Source of the DNA: Chloroflexota bacterium
GTDB taxonomy: Bacteria > Chloroflexota > Ktedonobacteria > Ktedonobacterales > Ktedonobacteraceae
Assembly (NCBI GenBank): GCA_902810755.1
Contig: CADDYT010000125.1
Coordinates: forward strand, 1-19,304
Direction of reading: 5' to 3'
DNA: 19,304 bases
Positions 7,246-15,107 of the stretch are shown in pieces; position 1 is the first letter of the stretch, and the number at the start of each line of letters is the position of its first letter. Both the position numbers and the translations under genes were made by a program. The notes under the pieces were generated by a model, which ran no database searches, was not told where the DNA came from, and saw only the letters and a list, made by a program, of their open reading frames with translations.

Positions 7246-7479
7246 GCTACACCGTTCCTATCTTCCACGAGTTCTGGTAGCTGCGCTGAAGGGAGGAAGC
7301 AATTCTCAAGCACACTGCTCATCTCCCGTTTTCCTTCCCGCTCTCGTTCCTGCTCACTTTCCGTTTGCTCTCGCCTCTGCGCCCACCTGCTATCTGCATC
7401 AGCCTGCTACCCTTGACCTCGAAGCGTGCAGAACGATGCACGTGCAGGTGTGTGTGAAGCAGAAACGAGGATGAGTGAG
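7246..7479 (+). promoter_or_regulatory. Leader region of the transfer operon with palindromes
   Basis: This is the divergent gap between the epimerase fragment and the transfer operon. Its plus strand is very pyrimidine-rich around 7310-7400. At 7425-7446 CGTGCA and TGCACG form an inverted repeat 6 bases apart, and TGCACGTGCA (7437-7446) is itself a perfect 10-bp palindrome. These are plausible operator half-sites. A TTGACC at 7413-7418 could be a -35 box, but no good -10 follows at the right distance. Confidence 0.35.
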
Positions 7480-8313
7480 ATGAATCTGATAGCCCAGTTC
7501 TTTGTTGACATGATCACCAATTTCCTGCAAGGGATCAGCGGACCCATTCAGCCTCTGATTGCGCTGATCGGAACGACGCCGTTGCAGTTCACCACAGCCA
7601 ATGATGTTGTCATTGGTGCGTGGAATACGATGACAGCAGTAGCTGATGCCTTCCTTGGGCTGATCGTTGTGGTGGGAGCCATTCAGATAATGTATGGGCA
7701 GAGTACCGGGACGCTGTATATGCCCCTGAGCCAGTTCGTTCCCAAACTCATCTTGACGGCGATTCTCATCCACTTGAGCTTCCTGATGGGGCAAGACCTG
7801 CTCTTATTGAACAATCTCTTGTGCGGGTTAGTGCATGCCAACGTGGTCGACTTCATCCGGCAGGTCAATGGCGGTCAACCCTTGAACGCCGGGCAGGGAG
7901 TGCAGATCACGGCCATTTTCGCTATCGTCTTCAGTATCAGCTTGCTACGAGTCATCTTCCAGGCGGTCAAACGTATTGTCTTTTTCAATGTCCTCTTCGT
8001 CCTGAGCGGACCGGCCTTCCTGATGTCGTTTCACCCGCAGACGGCTGCCTGGTTCAGTTTCTGGGCGCGCACCTACCTCGTCACCATTTTCACGCAATTT
8101 TTTCAGTTTTTAACCTTTGGCCTGGGCTTCCAATTCCTGCTGGTGTCGAAACAAACGGGCTTGACCGGTTTCCTGCTCGCTATCGCCATGCTGAACTTGA
8201 CGGCGGAAATTCCTGGCCTGCTCGCCCGTTTTGCCACCTCAGCCGGGGCAACCGCTCCGGGTATTGGCCAGTTCGTACGAACTGCAGTCACGGTCGCGGC
8301 CCTTTTCGCCTAA
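7480..8313 (+). CDS. VirB6/TrbL-like conjugation channel membrane protein
   Basis: The 277-residue protein is polytopic with about five or six hydrophobic helices, for example AFLGLIVVVGAIQIMYG (near residue 50), LILTAILIHLSFLM (near 90), ITAIFAIVFSISLLRVIF (near 135), NVLFVLSGPAFLMSF (near 160) and a long Phe-rich stretch near 190-215. Size, topology and position as first gene before a small two-helix protein and a VirB4-type ATPase fit the VirB6/TrbL role, the inner-membrane part of a type IV secretion channel. The assignment rests on context as much as on sequence. ATG 7480 is preferred because GAGG (7467-7470) lies 9 bases upstream. An in-frame ATG at 7471 directly abuts that GAGG and is less likely. 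Confidence 0.7.
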   Translation: MNLIAQFFVDMITNFLQGISGPIQPLIALIGTTPLQFTTANDVVIGAWNTMTAVADAFLGLIVVVGAIQIMYGQSTGTLYMPLSQFVPKLILTAILIHLSFLMGQDLLLLNNLLCGLVHANVVDFIRQVNGGQPLNAGQGVQITAIFAIVFSISLLRVIFQAVKRIVFFNVLFVLSGPAFLMSFHPQTAAWFSFWARTYLVTIFTQFFQFLTFGLGFQFLLVSKQTGLTGFLLAIAMLNLTAEIPGLLARFATSAGATAPGIGQFVRTAVTVAALFA

Positions 8314-8371
8314 GCCTTCTCGCTTTTCCTACAGGTGAGGAAAGCATCCAGAGATCAGAAAGGAGAGTTGT

Positions 8372-8620
8372 ATGGGAACCTTGAATAATCTGAACACGAT
8401 TATCGGCATCTTGCAGCAAAATGCGGCCAAGATTGGCATTACGGTCGCTGGCCTGCTGATCGCTGTTTACGCCGTCGCCATTATGCTTGACAACGATACC
8501 TCCCCCATGGCGCGCACCGAGCGCTGGGCCAAGCTCAAAAAAGTGTTCGTGTGCGCCGCCATCATCGCCGGTACCGGAGCCTTCATCACGTTGGCCACCA
8601 GTCTGGGCAAAATGTTGTAG
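8372..8620 (+). CDS. Small VirB2/TrbC-like two-helix membrane protein
   Basis: 82 residues with two hydrophobic helices, IGITVAGLLIAVYAVAIML (about 21-39) and VFVCAAIIAGTGAFITLATS (about 58-77). They are joined by a short charged loop containing ARTERWAKLKK. This is the pattern of VirB2/TrbC pilin-like subunits: small, two Ala/Gly-rich helices and a basic loop. Unlike many VirB2 proteins it has no obvious long cleavable signal peptide. A good ribosome site GAAAGGAGAG precedes the ATG. It follows the VirB6-like gene by 58 bases. The role (pilus or channel subunit) is inferred from shape and context. Confidence 0.65.
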   Translation: MGTLNNLNTIIGILQQNAAKIGITVAGLLIAVYAVAIMLDNDTSPMARTERWAKLKKVFVCAAIIAGTGAFITLATSLGKML

Positions 8621-8663
8621 CCAGATCAATATGCATCCCAGCATGAGCAAGTATGGAAAGGAG

Positions 8664-8737
8664 AGCAACAGGGGCGTTCCCTCTCACGCTCAGGTGATTC
8701 TTTGTGTCATTTGGCTATAGGAAACACCCCTGTTGCT
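8664..8737 (+). promoter_or_regulatory. Long inverted repeat in the leader of the virB4-like gene
   Basis: AGCAACAGGGGCGTTCC (8664-8680) pairs with GGAAACACCCCTGTTGCT (8720-8737): 11 perfect pairs at the base, then one mismatch and one bulge towards the loop of about 39 bases. It ends 9 bases before the chosen ATG and encloses the earlier TTG. It could fold in the mRNA and control translation of the ATPase relative to the pilin-like gene. A ribosome-site-like GGAAAGGAG (8655-8663) sits on its left flank. Confidence 0.5.
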
Positions 8738-8746
8738 ACAGAGAGA

Positions 8747-11700
8747 ATGATGCAAAAGCACGAAGACCACCCTTTGATCAAAGAGGTTCCAGGCCATCTC
8801 TTCCAATTTGAAGAGAAGATTTTTGGCATGACGCTCCAGCAACTGCTTAGCGACATTGGCGCTGGCGTGGGCATCGTCTCGCTCACAGGATCCCTCCCGT
8901 TGGTGACGCACATCGTGGTCTGTGTGCTTCTTGCCCTTCCGGTGCTGATACTCGTGCATGGCAAAGTCCAGGATCAGACGTTTCTCCACTGGCTCTACCT
9001 CTATGGTCGTTCGCTGACCATCCCAAAACGCACAACCTGGCAATCTGTTGACGCTCTGGAAGCGAAGAAAGGCGAAGGACCATCGGTTCAGGCAACCTGG
9101 ATTCCTCTGGATTCACTTGCGTCGGGGATTATGGGATATAGCGAGCCGAGAAGCAAAGGCCATGCCGTAGGCCGCTACTGGGTGGTGTTTGAGGTGGAGG
9201 GACGCAATATCCGCTATCTGCCCGAACAGGATCAGGTGCGCATCTTTGGCCGCTTCGAGTCCTTCCTCACGGGCCTGGAGTTTCGCCTCCAGTTCCTCTC
9301 GCATACCGAGCAGGTCAATCAGGAAAGGTATGTCCCGCTCCTCGCGCAAAAGCAGGCGCTGGCGTCCCTGTCGGACTCACCACATCTGGCTGCACTGCAG
9401 CAGGCCAGCATTCAGTTTCAGCAGCAGCATCTGCACCACTGCACGATCACCCGCCACTTTGTTGTGATCTCGGCCTCAGCCAGAGAAGAAGCTACCCGTC
9501 TGCGGAGCGAGGGATCGAAACGCGGCCTGCTCGCCATGCTCTGGAATCTGGTCTTCTTCAAAAAACCGACGGAAGTCAGCCGCCAGCAGATACTCGATCA
9601 GTTGCGCATTCGCATCTCGGTGGTGAAAAAACTCTTTCAGCAACTCGACGTGCGCGCCTGGCTGCTTGACGACCCTGAAATGCTGCAACTGTTTACCTCA
9701 TGCCTTGCTCCCGGTGCCGATATTCTCTCCTTTGAGCCACAGCTTCTCGATGCGCCAGCCGAGACGCTCGTCGCGTCAGCCCTTCAACTGGTTGAGACGC
9801 ATAATGACAGTTCAGATGAGCCGCGAGAGAAGAATAGCAGAACACGGAAGCAAACGGCAACTCGCATGCCGAGGAAAACGGCTTATCCTCACAAGAAATG
9901 CATCGAGGGACTCCATGGCAAGCTTTACTATGAGAGCATGAATGAGCAGGCTCGCTTCGAGGCCGGAGTACTCAACCTGGCCGATCTCGTAGCGCCGACC
10001 AGCGTTGAGGTGCAGCCAGATATGGTCATGGTTGAAGTGGCAGGCAAGAGGCGCTATCAGCGCTACTTTACGGTGACTGGCTACGGCCATCATCTGCTGT
10101 GTGGCTGGGTAGGAGATCTGAGCGAACTGGGACTGCCCATGCTCGTGGTGAGCCAGTTTGATCCCATCGATAGCGCGTTCATGATTGGCAAGCTGGAAAT
10201 GCATCTAATCAAACTGGAGAGCCAACGCATCTCCGATCAGAAGACGCTGCATATTACCAAAGCCGACCAGCATATTGAGGCTGAGCAGGTTCGTCGCGTA
10301 CTGCACGAACTGGCGGCCAGAAGGTTGAAAATCTTTGCCGTCAGCATGACCATTGGCATTCATGCCTCCAGTCCAGAGCGTCTGGAGCAGCGTTCGCGCT
10401 ATCTGCTCTCCCATTTACGCGAGATGCAGCTTCGTGTGCGAGCAACCACGCGACGCCATGATATCTGCTGGCAATCCTCCCTGCCGATCTGTCCCCCAAC
10501 CGAGCCAGAGCAATCCATCAATCTGCCCAGCGATGTAGGCTCCACGTTCTTGCACTGTAGTAGCGGCGTGATTGGCACGCCTACCGGTGCCTTCTTAGGC
10601 TTCACCGGCTCTGGTGCGAGTCGCAGGCCGGTCTACTTCAATCCCTGGTCAGCAGAGAAGAAAATCCCCAATCCGCATTGTGTGGTGGTCGGAGAAACCG
10701 GCATGGGCAAATCCTGGCTCGGTAAAACGCTGGTCACAGGGCTGATGGGGCTGGGGATCGCCGACGTGGTGGTGCTCGACCGAGACGATGATTACCTGCC
10801 CCTGCATCAGGCATTGTCTGGAGAAAGCCAGCGCTACAACCTGGCGCGTAGCTGTCCCATCAACTTGCTCGACATTCCCTATGGACCAGATGATGTGGAC
10901 CCGGACGATCCGGCAGACCTGCTCTCGGAGTTTATCGATAATCATCTCATGACAGGTCTGGCTCTGTTAATCGCTGATGCCGAGACGAAGCTCACCAAAG
11001 GCGAGGAGGCATACCTCACGCAGGTGGCACGTACCACCTATGCCGCCAAGGGCATCACCAGTGAGGCCATCCGGCTTGATCCAGATGTCTTGCTCAAGCC
11101 TGCACCGACGCTGGCTGACCTGATCGCCACCATGAAGACCATGCCAGCTTCTAGCGAAAGCATGCGCCAATCACTGCTGGAGCGGTTGGAGAAAGCAGCC
11201 TACCTCTTCACCGGGCAAACCAGCATCTCGATCAGCAGGCCGTTAACCATTTTCAGTATCCGCGAACTGGATGAGAAATGGTATCCCCTGATGACCTATG
11301 TGGTACAGAATTTCCTGTATCGGCACCGGGCCTTGCGCCATGATGATCGCTACCTGGCCTATGTCGTTGAAGAGGCTTCCTATATGCTGCGGCACCCGGC
11401 TGGCAGGCGCTACCTGGAGCAGGGGTCCAGAGGGTTCAGGAAATTAGGCATTGCTCAGATCACGCTCTCGCAACACCCTCGCGATTTCCTCGAAGAGGGC
11501 CAGGTCATTTTGAGCAATGCCGGCACAGCCTTTTTCCTGGGCATGCAACGCACTGCCGCCGAGAAATTGAACCTATCGCCAGAACTGGAACGCACGCTTA
11601 TCGAAGCGGTGCCAGGTCAGGCCGTGATGCGCTGCGGCAATGAGTACGCCAGCCTCACCATTGCCAGCAGTCCAAAGCATCGCGCCATCTTTACGACGGA

Positions 11701-11767
11701 CCCCCAAGAACGCCGCGACCTTCGTGAACGCGAGCGACACCGACAGAAAGTTCAGGCTCTCGCATAA
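8747..11767 (+). CDS. VirB4-like conjugation ATPase with fused PrgI-like N-terminus
   Basis: The 1006-residue protein powers type IV secretion assembly and substrate transfer at the inner face of the membrane. Residues about 10-95 resemble the PrgI family: VPGHLFQFEEKIFGMTLQQL, a hydrophobic hairpin (about 40-75), then the GRSLTIPKRTTW tail. PrgI proteins are the VirB3-like partner of VirB4 in Gram-positive systems. A VirB4 N-terminal region follows (ADLVAPTSVEVQPDMVMVEV near 405-425). The motor domain has Walker A GETGMGKS (649-656), a Walker B ending VVEEAS (Glu875-Glu876) and a downstream ITLSQHPRDF motif. ATG 8747 (or 8750) has only a weak GAGAGA site; a TTG at 8702 is the alternative. 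The ATPase call is firm; the PrgI fusion rests on pattern and placement. Confidence 0.88.
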   Translation: MMQKHEDHPLIKEVPGHLFQFEEKIFGMTLQQLLSDIGAGVGIVSLTGSLPLVTHIVVCVLLALPVLILVHGKVQDQTFLHWLYLYGRSLTIPKRTTWQSVDALEAKKGEGPSVQATWIPLDSLASGIMGYSEPRSKGHAVGRYWVVFEVEGRNIRYLPEQDQVRIFGRFESFLTGLEFRLQFLSHTEQVNQERYVPLLAQKQALASLSDSPHLAALQQASIQFQQQHLHHCTITRHFVVISASAREEATRLRSEGSKRGLLAMLWNLVFFKKPTEVSRQQILDQLRIRISVVKKLFQQLDVRAWLLDDPEMLQLFTSCLAPGADILSFEPQLLDAPAETLVASALQLVETHNDSSDEPREKNSRTRKQTATRMPRKTAYPHKKCIEGLHGKLYYESMNEQARFEAGVLNLADLVAPTSVEVQPDMVMVEVAGKRRYQRYFTVTGYGHHLLCGWVGDLSELGLPMLVVSQFDPIDSAFMIGKLEMHLIKLESQRISDQKTLHITKADQHIEAEQVRRVLHELAARRLKIFAVSMTIGIHASSPERLEQRSRYLLSHLREMQLRVRATTRRHDICWQSSLPICPPTEPEQSINLPSDVGSTFLHCSSGVIGTPTGAFLGFTGSGASRRPVYFNPWSAEKKIPNPHCVVVGETGMGKSWLGKTLVTGLMGLGIADVVVLDRDDDYLPLHQALSGESQRYNLARSCPINLLDIPYGPDDVDPDDPADLLSEFIDNHLMTGLALLIADAETKLTKGEEAYLTQVARTTYAAKGITSEAIRLDPDVLLKPAPTLADLIATMKTMPASSESMRQSLLERLEKAAYLFTGQTSISISRPLTIFSIRELDEKWYPLMTYVVQNFLYRHRALRHDDRYLAYVVEEASYMLRHPAGRRYLEQGSRGFRKLGIAQITLSQHPRDFLEEGQVILSNAGTAFFLGMQRTAAEKLNLSPELERTLIEAVPGQAVMRCGNEYASLTIASSPKHRAIFTTDPQERRDLRERERHRQKVQALA

Positions 11768-11789
11768 GGGAAGGAAAGGAAGGTAGCGC

Positions 11790-11999
11790 ATGTTCAATCC
11801 GCTCAAAGAACTCCAGAAGCCATTTGTACAACGACTCCTGATCCTGCTCATGCTGGCCCTGCTCGCTTTGCTCCTGGCATGGGCCATCCTCTTTTGCGAA
11901 TCTCCAGCAAACAACCATCAGGGGCTTCTTAAACCCTATGGTGATATCTTTACGGTACTGACGCAATCTGTCCCTCAGTGGATGGAATGGTATTCTTGA
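11790..11999 (+). CDS. Small single-helix membrane protein of the transfer operon
   Basis: 69 residues. Residues about 14-36 form one strongly hydrophobic helix (RLLILLMLALLALLLAWAIL), with a basic, short N-terminus and a C-terminal part of about 30 residues. No family is recognised. The ribosome site is strong (AAGGAAAGGAAGG, about 8 bases before ATG). It lies between the two motor ATPases with only 22 and 30 bases on either side, so it is probably co-expressed as an accessory membrane subunit. Confidence 0.7.
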   Translation: MFNPLKELQKPFVQRLLILLMLALLALLLAWAILFCESPANNHQGLLKPYGDIFTVLTQSVPQWMEWYS

Positions 12000-12029
12000 G
12001 TATGAGAAGGAAAGGATGAGCACGCAGAC

Positions 12030-15000
12030 ATGAACCAGATGAACGCCACTTCGACAGCTCCTACCATTCCTCTGCCAACACCACCGGCTGCTCCTGTCAC
12101 TCAGGGAGGAACATATGTGGTCATGATTGTACCTTCTGACGAGGGCGAACGGCAGGCGGAAGCGATGGAAAACTGGTTCCAGGCCTGTGCCTCCGATGAG
12201 CCATTCTCGCTGGAGTTGGTGGGAACGAGCAGAGAGCAAGGGTTTGTGCTGCGCACCAGTTCCGAGACCCAACTCGTCATGCTCTGCAAACAGTTTGAGG
12301 CGCAATATCCGCAGGCCGAAATCCATCGCCTTGCTCCCTCGGCTGATCCGCTGGCCCTGGGTCCGGGAGAACACGCGGTCATCGGGGAATTTGCCCTTGC
12401 TTCTCCGGCCTGGATGCCGCTCAAAACGTTCAGCGGCAAGACGCTGGCGGAAGCGGGATCCGACCCTCTGGCAGGCATTCTGGCGGCAATGGAACCCGTT
12501 GGACCGGGTGAGCGCATCATCAGCCAACTGGCGCTGGTTCGTGCGCCGGACAACTGGATTGCAGGCTCTCTACGCAAATCGGTTGAGCATCCCTTGCAGG
12601 CAGAGCGTGATGCCGCGGCATCTTCTTTCAAAGGCGTTAGAACGCACTCAGATGTTGCCGAGGGCGTAAAGATCGTCGTCGGCCTCTTTGGTCTGCTTGG
12701 AGCCATCGCAGGATACCGCTGGTATCGCGAACATGCGTGGCTGCCTTTAACGCTCGTTGCCCTGCTCGCTCTTGCAGCAGGTCTTAGCGTTCTCTGGTGG
12801 TGGATCAGAAGAAAGCGAGATGACATTTATGATATGAAGCTGGTGGCAGAAAAACTGGTCCGTGCGGCCTTTTATACCCAGTTGCGCGTGATCGTGATTG
12901 GCCGAGAAGCCACCTCGACAGAACAGCAGTTGCGAGCGCACCTGAAAAGTATGGAGGTTGCGTATCGGCAATTTACGCTGGCAAGCGCCAATAGTCTTTA
13001 TTTAAAACGCATCCGACACCTGGATACCCGGAACAGGCAAGCAGCGCGGCTGGTAAGCCCGGAACAGGCATTCCCCTATGCTCACCCATTGCTGCGTCTG
13101 CTGCATGGCGCACCTGGCAAAGATATCTGGAACGGCCTGGAGTTGAGCGGCGCATTTCACCTGCCACAAGAAATGACGGATCTCCCACTGGTACGCCGTC
13201 TCTCGGTCAAGCATCTGCTGTTCTCTCCAGAGATCGCCTACCAGATTGAAAACACGGAGGCCCCGCTACCGCCGGTACTCATTGGTCACTCCACCCAGCG
13301 CAGCCATCAGGTGCGTGTCTCGCTGCCTTTTCTTACCCTGTTCAGTCATAAGTTCTTGATTGGTCGCTCTCGTTCGGGCAAATCGGTGCTCATCCAGTTG
13401 CTAGCGCAGGGCGCGATGCAGCGCGTTCGCGACGGCTCGCCGCAACCCGGTTTGTTTTGTATTGACCCCCATCATGACCTGATCGAAGACCTGCTCAGTC
13501 TCGTCCCGGCACACCGGACGCAGGATGTCCTCTTGCTTGACCTGACAGAGAAAGCGTTTCCTGTTAGTTTAAATCCGTTGGATGCGACCATGGGCTTTAC
13601 CCGCGACCAGGCGGTCTCCAACCTGATGGCAAGCTTTGAACGGGTCTGGTCGGACTTCTGGGGACCGCGCATGGCCTACTTCCTCAAAAATGTGTGCCTG
13701 TTGCTCTATACGCTCAACGAGGGGCTGGTACGAGAAGGCAAGGCCGATCAGCAGTTTACCCTGCTCGATATCAATCCGCTCTTGCAATATCAGGATTATG
13801 CGATCCAGGTACTCACCAAGCTCGATATGTCGGAGGTCTGGCATCAGGAATTGCTCGCCTGGTGGCAAAACACTTACTTCACCTTGCCTAAAAATAGCTC
13901 GTTCCGGCAAGAGGTCATTCTCCCTATTCTCAGCAAGCTAGGGGTCTTCAATGATAACCAGCAATTGCGGCACATCGTGGGCCAACCCATCACGACGGCT
14001 CCCGTTCATGAAGCAGTGACAACGGGGAAGATCGTGTTGTGCGCCCTCGCCTCCCGCGACATGGACGATGCCGCCGTCAATATCCTGGGCAGCACCCTGA
14101 TCAATCTGTTACATCGTGCCTTTGCCTCTCAACATGCTATTCCGCTTGAGAACCGACGGAAAGTGTTTGTGGTGGTGGACGAATTTCAGGCTTTCGCCGG
14201 AGGGGATTATGAGAAATTGCTCTCGGAGGATGGCAAGTATGGCTGTGCGATGTTGCTGGCCACACAGAACCTCAAACGGCTCAACCAGATCAAAGAGGGA
14301 CTCTTAGAAATGGTTCTCTCCAATTGTGAGAACCTGTGTGCCTTTAACGTTTCGGCGGCTGATGCTAGAATCCTGGAAGAAGAACTCCAGCAGAAGGTTT
14401 CTCAGAAGCATATCATCAGCCAGCCTCGCCTGCATTGCTATGCGCGTCTCTCCATCCAGGGCTATCCCCTGCAGGTCGCCTCAGTCACGCTCGCTCAACC
14501 GGCGAGTTGGCAGCGTACTACCACACAGAAGCAGCAGGCTGAGGACATAAGACGCAGTAATCAACAGCGCTATCTGCCTGCCGCTGAAGTGGATCGCCTG
14601 CACGCCGAACACCTCAAACGCTTCCTTGATGTCATCCCCTATGCGCAAAAGATTCAGCGTGAAGCCAGGGCCACTCAGGTGAACAAACAACTCCGGGAAG
14701 CGGCACTGCAGCGGGAAGCACAACTACGAGCCGATGAGAGCCAGGTGAGAGCTTCAATCGGCACGTCTGCATCGGTATCTGAACTGCCAACCAGTGGACA
14801 ATCTGAGCCAGCAACGAGCGCAGCACAGTCACCATCCCTGGAATCATCTCAGACAAAGAAGACCGCCATCCCGCAGCAAGCAGCAGAACCCGCATCTGCT
14901 GAAACCGGGAAGCCAGCAGGGCAGAAACGCAATCACCGACGCAGTCGGCGCATGAAAAAACTCAAAAAGCAACCGATAGGAACGCCGCCACCAGAACCAT

Positions 15001-15107
15001 CGGCATTGCAGGATACAACAGGGGAGGCTGTGGAAAGCGCACGCCCTCTTCCCACAGCAATTGGAATGAGCAGGGGACCCAGAGAACGGGAGCGGGAGCG
15101 AGCATAA
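12030..15107 (+). CDS. VirD4/TraG-like type IV coupling ATPase
   Basis: This 1025-residue protein would deliver DNA to the secretion channel. Order: a Pro/Thr-rich start; an N-terminal soluble domain (about 25-200, with FSLELVG and FEAQYPQAEI); two membrane helices (about 211-262); then the P-loop motor with Walker A GRSRSGKS (445-452), an IDPHHDLIEDLL motif, Walker B VFVVVDEFQAF (Asp717-Glu718) and LLATQNLKRL. The tail (from about 900) is low-complexity and ends in an Arg/Lys-rich patch (NHRRSRRMKKLKKQ) and RERERERA, perhaps for binding DNA or partners. An N-terminal domain before the membrane pair is unlike classical VirD4. FEAQYPQAEI recalls coupling-type ATPases of candidate-phyla bacteria. 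The nearest ribosome-site-like run (AAGGAAAGG) is 14 bases upstream. The stop overlaps the next start (TAATG). Confidence 0.85.
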   Translation: MNQMNATSTAPTIPLPTPPAAPVTQGGTYVVMIVPSDEGERQAEAMENWFQACASDEPFSLELVGTSREQGFVLRTSSETQLVMLCKQFEAQYPQAEIHRLAPSADPLALGPGEHAVIGEFALASPAWMPLKTFSGKTLAEAGSDPLAGILAAMEPVGPGERIISQLALVRAPDNWIAGSLRKSVEHPLQAERDAAASSFKGVRTHSDVAEGVKIVVGLFGLLGAIAGYRWYREHAWLPLTLVALLALAAGLSVLWWWIRRKRDDIYDMKLVAEKLVRAAFYTQLRVIVIGREATSTEQQLRAHLKSMEVAYRQFTLASANSLYLKRIRHLDTRNRQAARLVSPEQAFPYAHPLLRLLHGAPGKDIWNGLELSGAFHLPQEMTDLPLVRRLSVKHLLFSPEIAYQIENTEAPLPPVLIGHSTQRSHQVRVSLPFLTLFSHKFLIGRSRSGKSVLIQLLAQGAMQRVRDGSPQPGLFCIDPHHDLIEDLLSLVPAHRTQDVLLLDLTEKAFPVSLNPLDATMGFTRDQAVSNLMASFERVWSDFWGPRMAYFLKNVCLLLYTLNEGLVREGKADQQFTLLDINPLLQYQDYAIQVLTKLDMSEVWHQELLAWWQNTYFTLPKNSSFRQEVILPILSKLGVFNDNQQLRHIVGQPITTAPVHEAVTTGKIVLCALASRDMDDAAVNILGSTLINLLHRAFASQHAIPLENRRKVFVVVDEFQAFAGGDYEKLLSEDGKYGCAMLLATQNLKRLNQIKEGLLEMVLSNCENLCAFNVSAADARILEEELQQKVSQKHIISQPRLHCYARLSIQGYPLQVASVTLAQPASWQRTTTQKQQAEDIRRSNQQRYLPAAEVDRLHAEHLKRFLDVIPYAQKIQREARATQVNKQLREAALQREAQLRADESQVRASIGTSASVSELPTSGQSEPATSAAQSPSLESSQTKKTAIPQQAAEPASAETGKPAGQKRNHRRSRRMKKLKKQPIGTPPPEPSALQDTTGEAVESARPLPTAIGMSRGPRERERERA

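Noticed and set aside
12101..12826. Minus-strand 241-codon frame inside the coupling-protein gene
   Set aside because: Ser/Arg/Pro-rich composition typical of an antisense shadow of a GC-rich gene; the plus-strand gene has clear domains.
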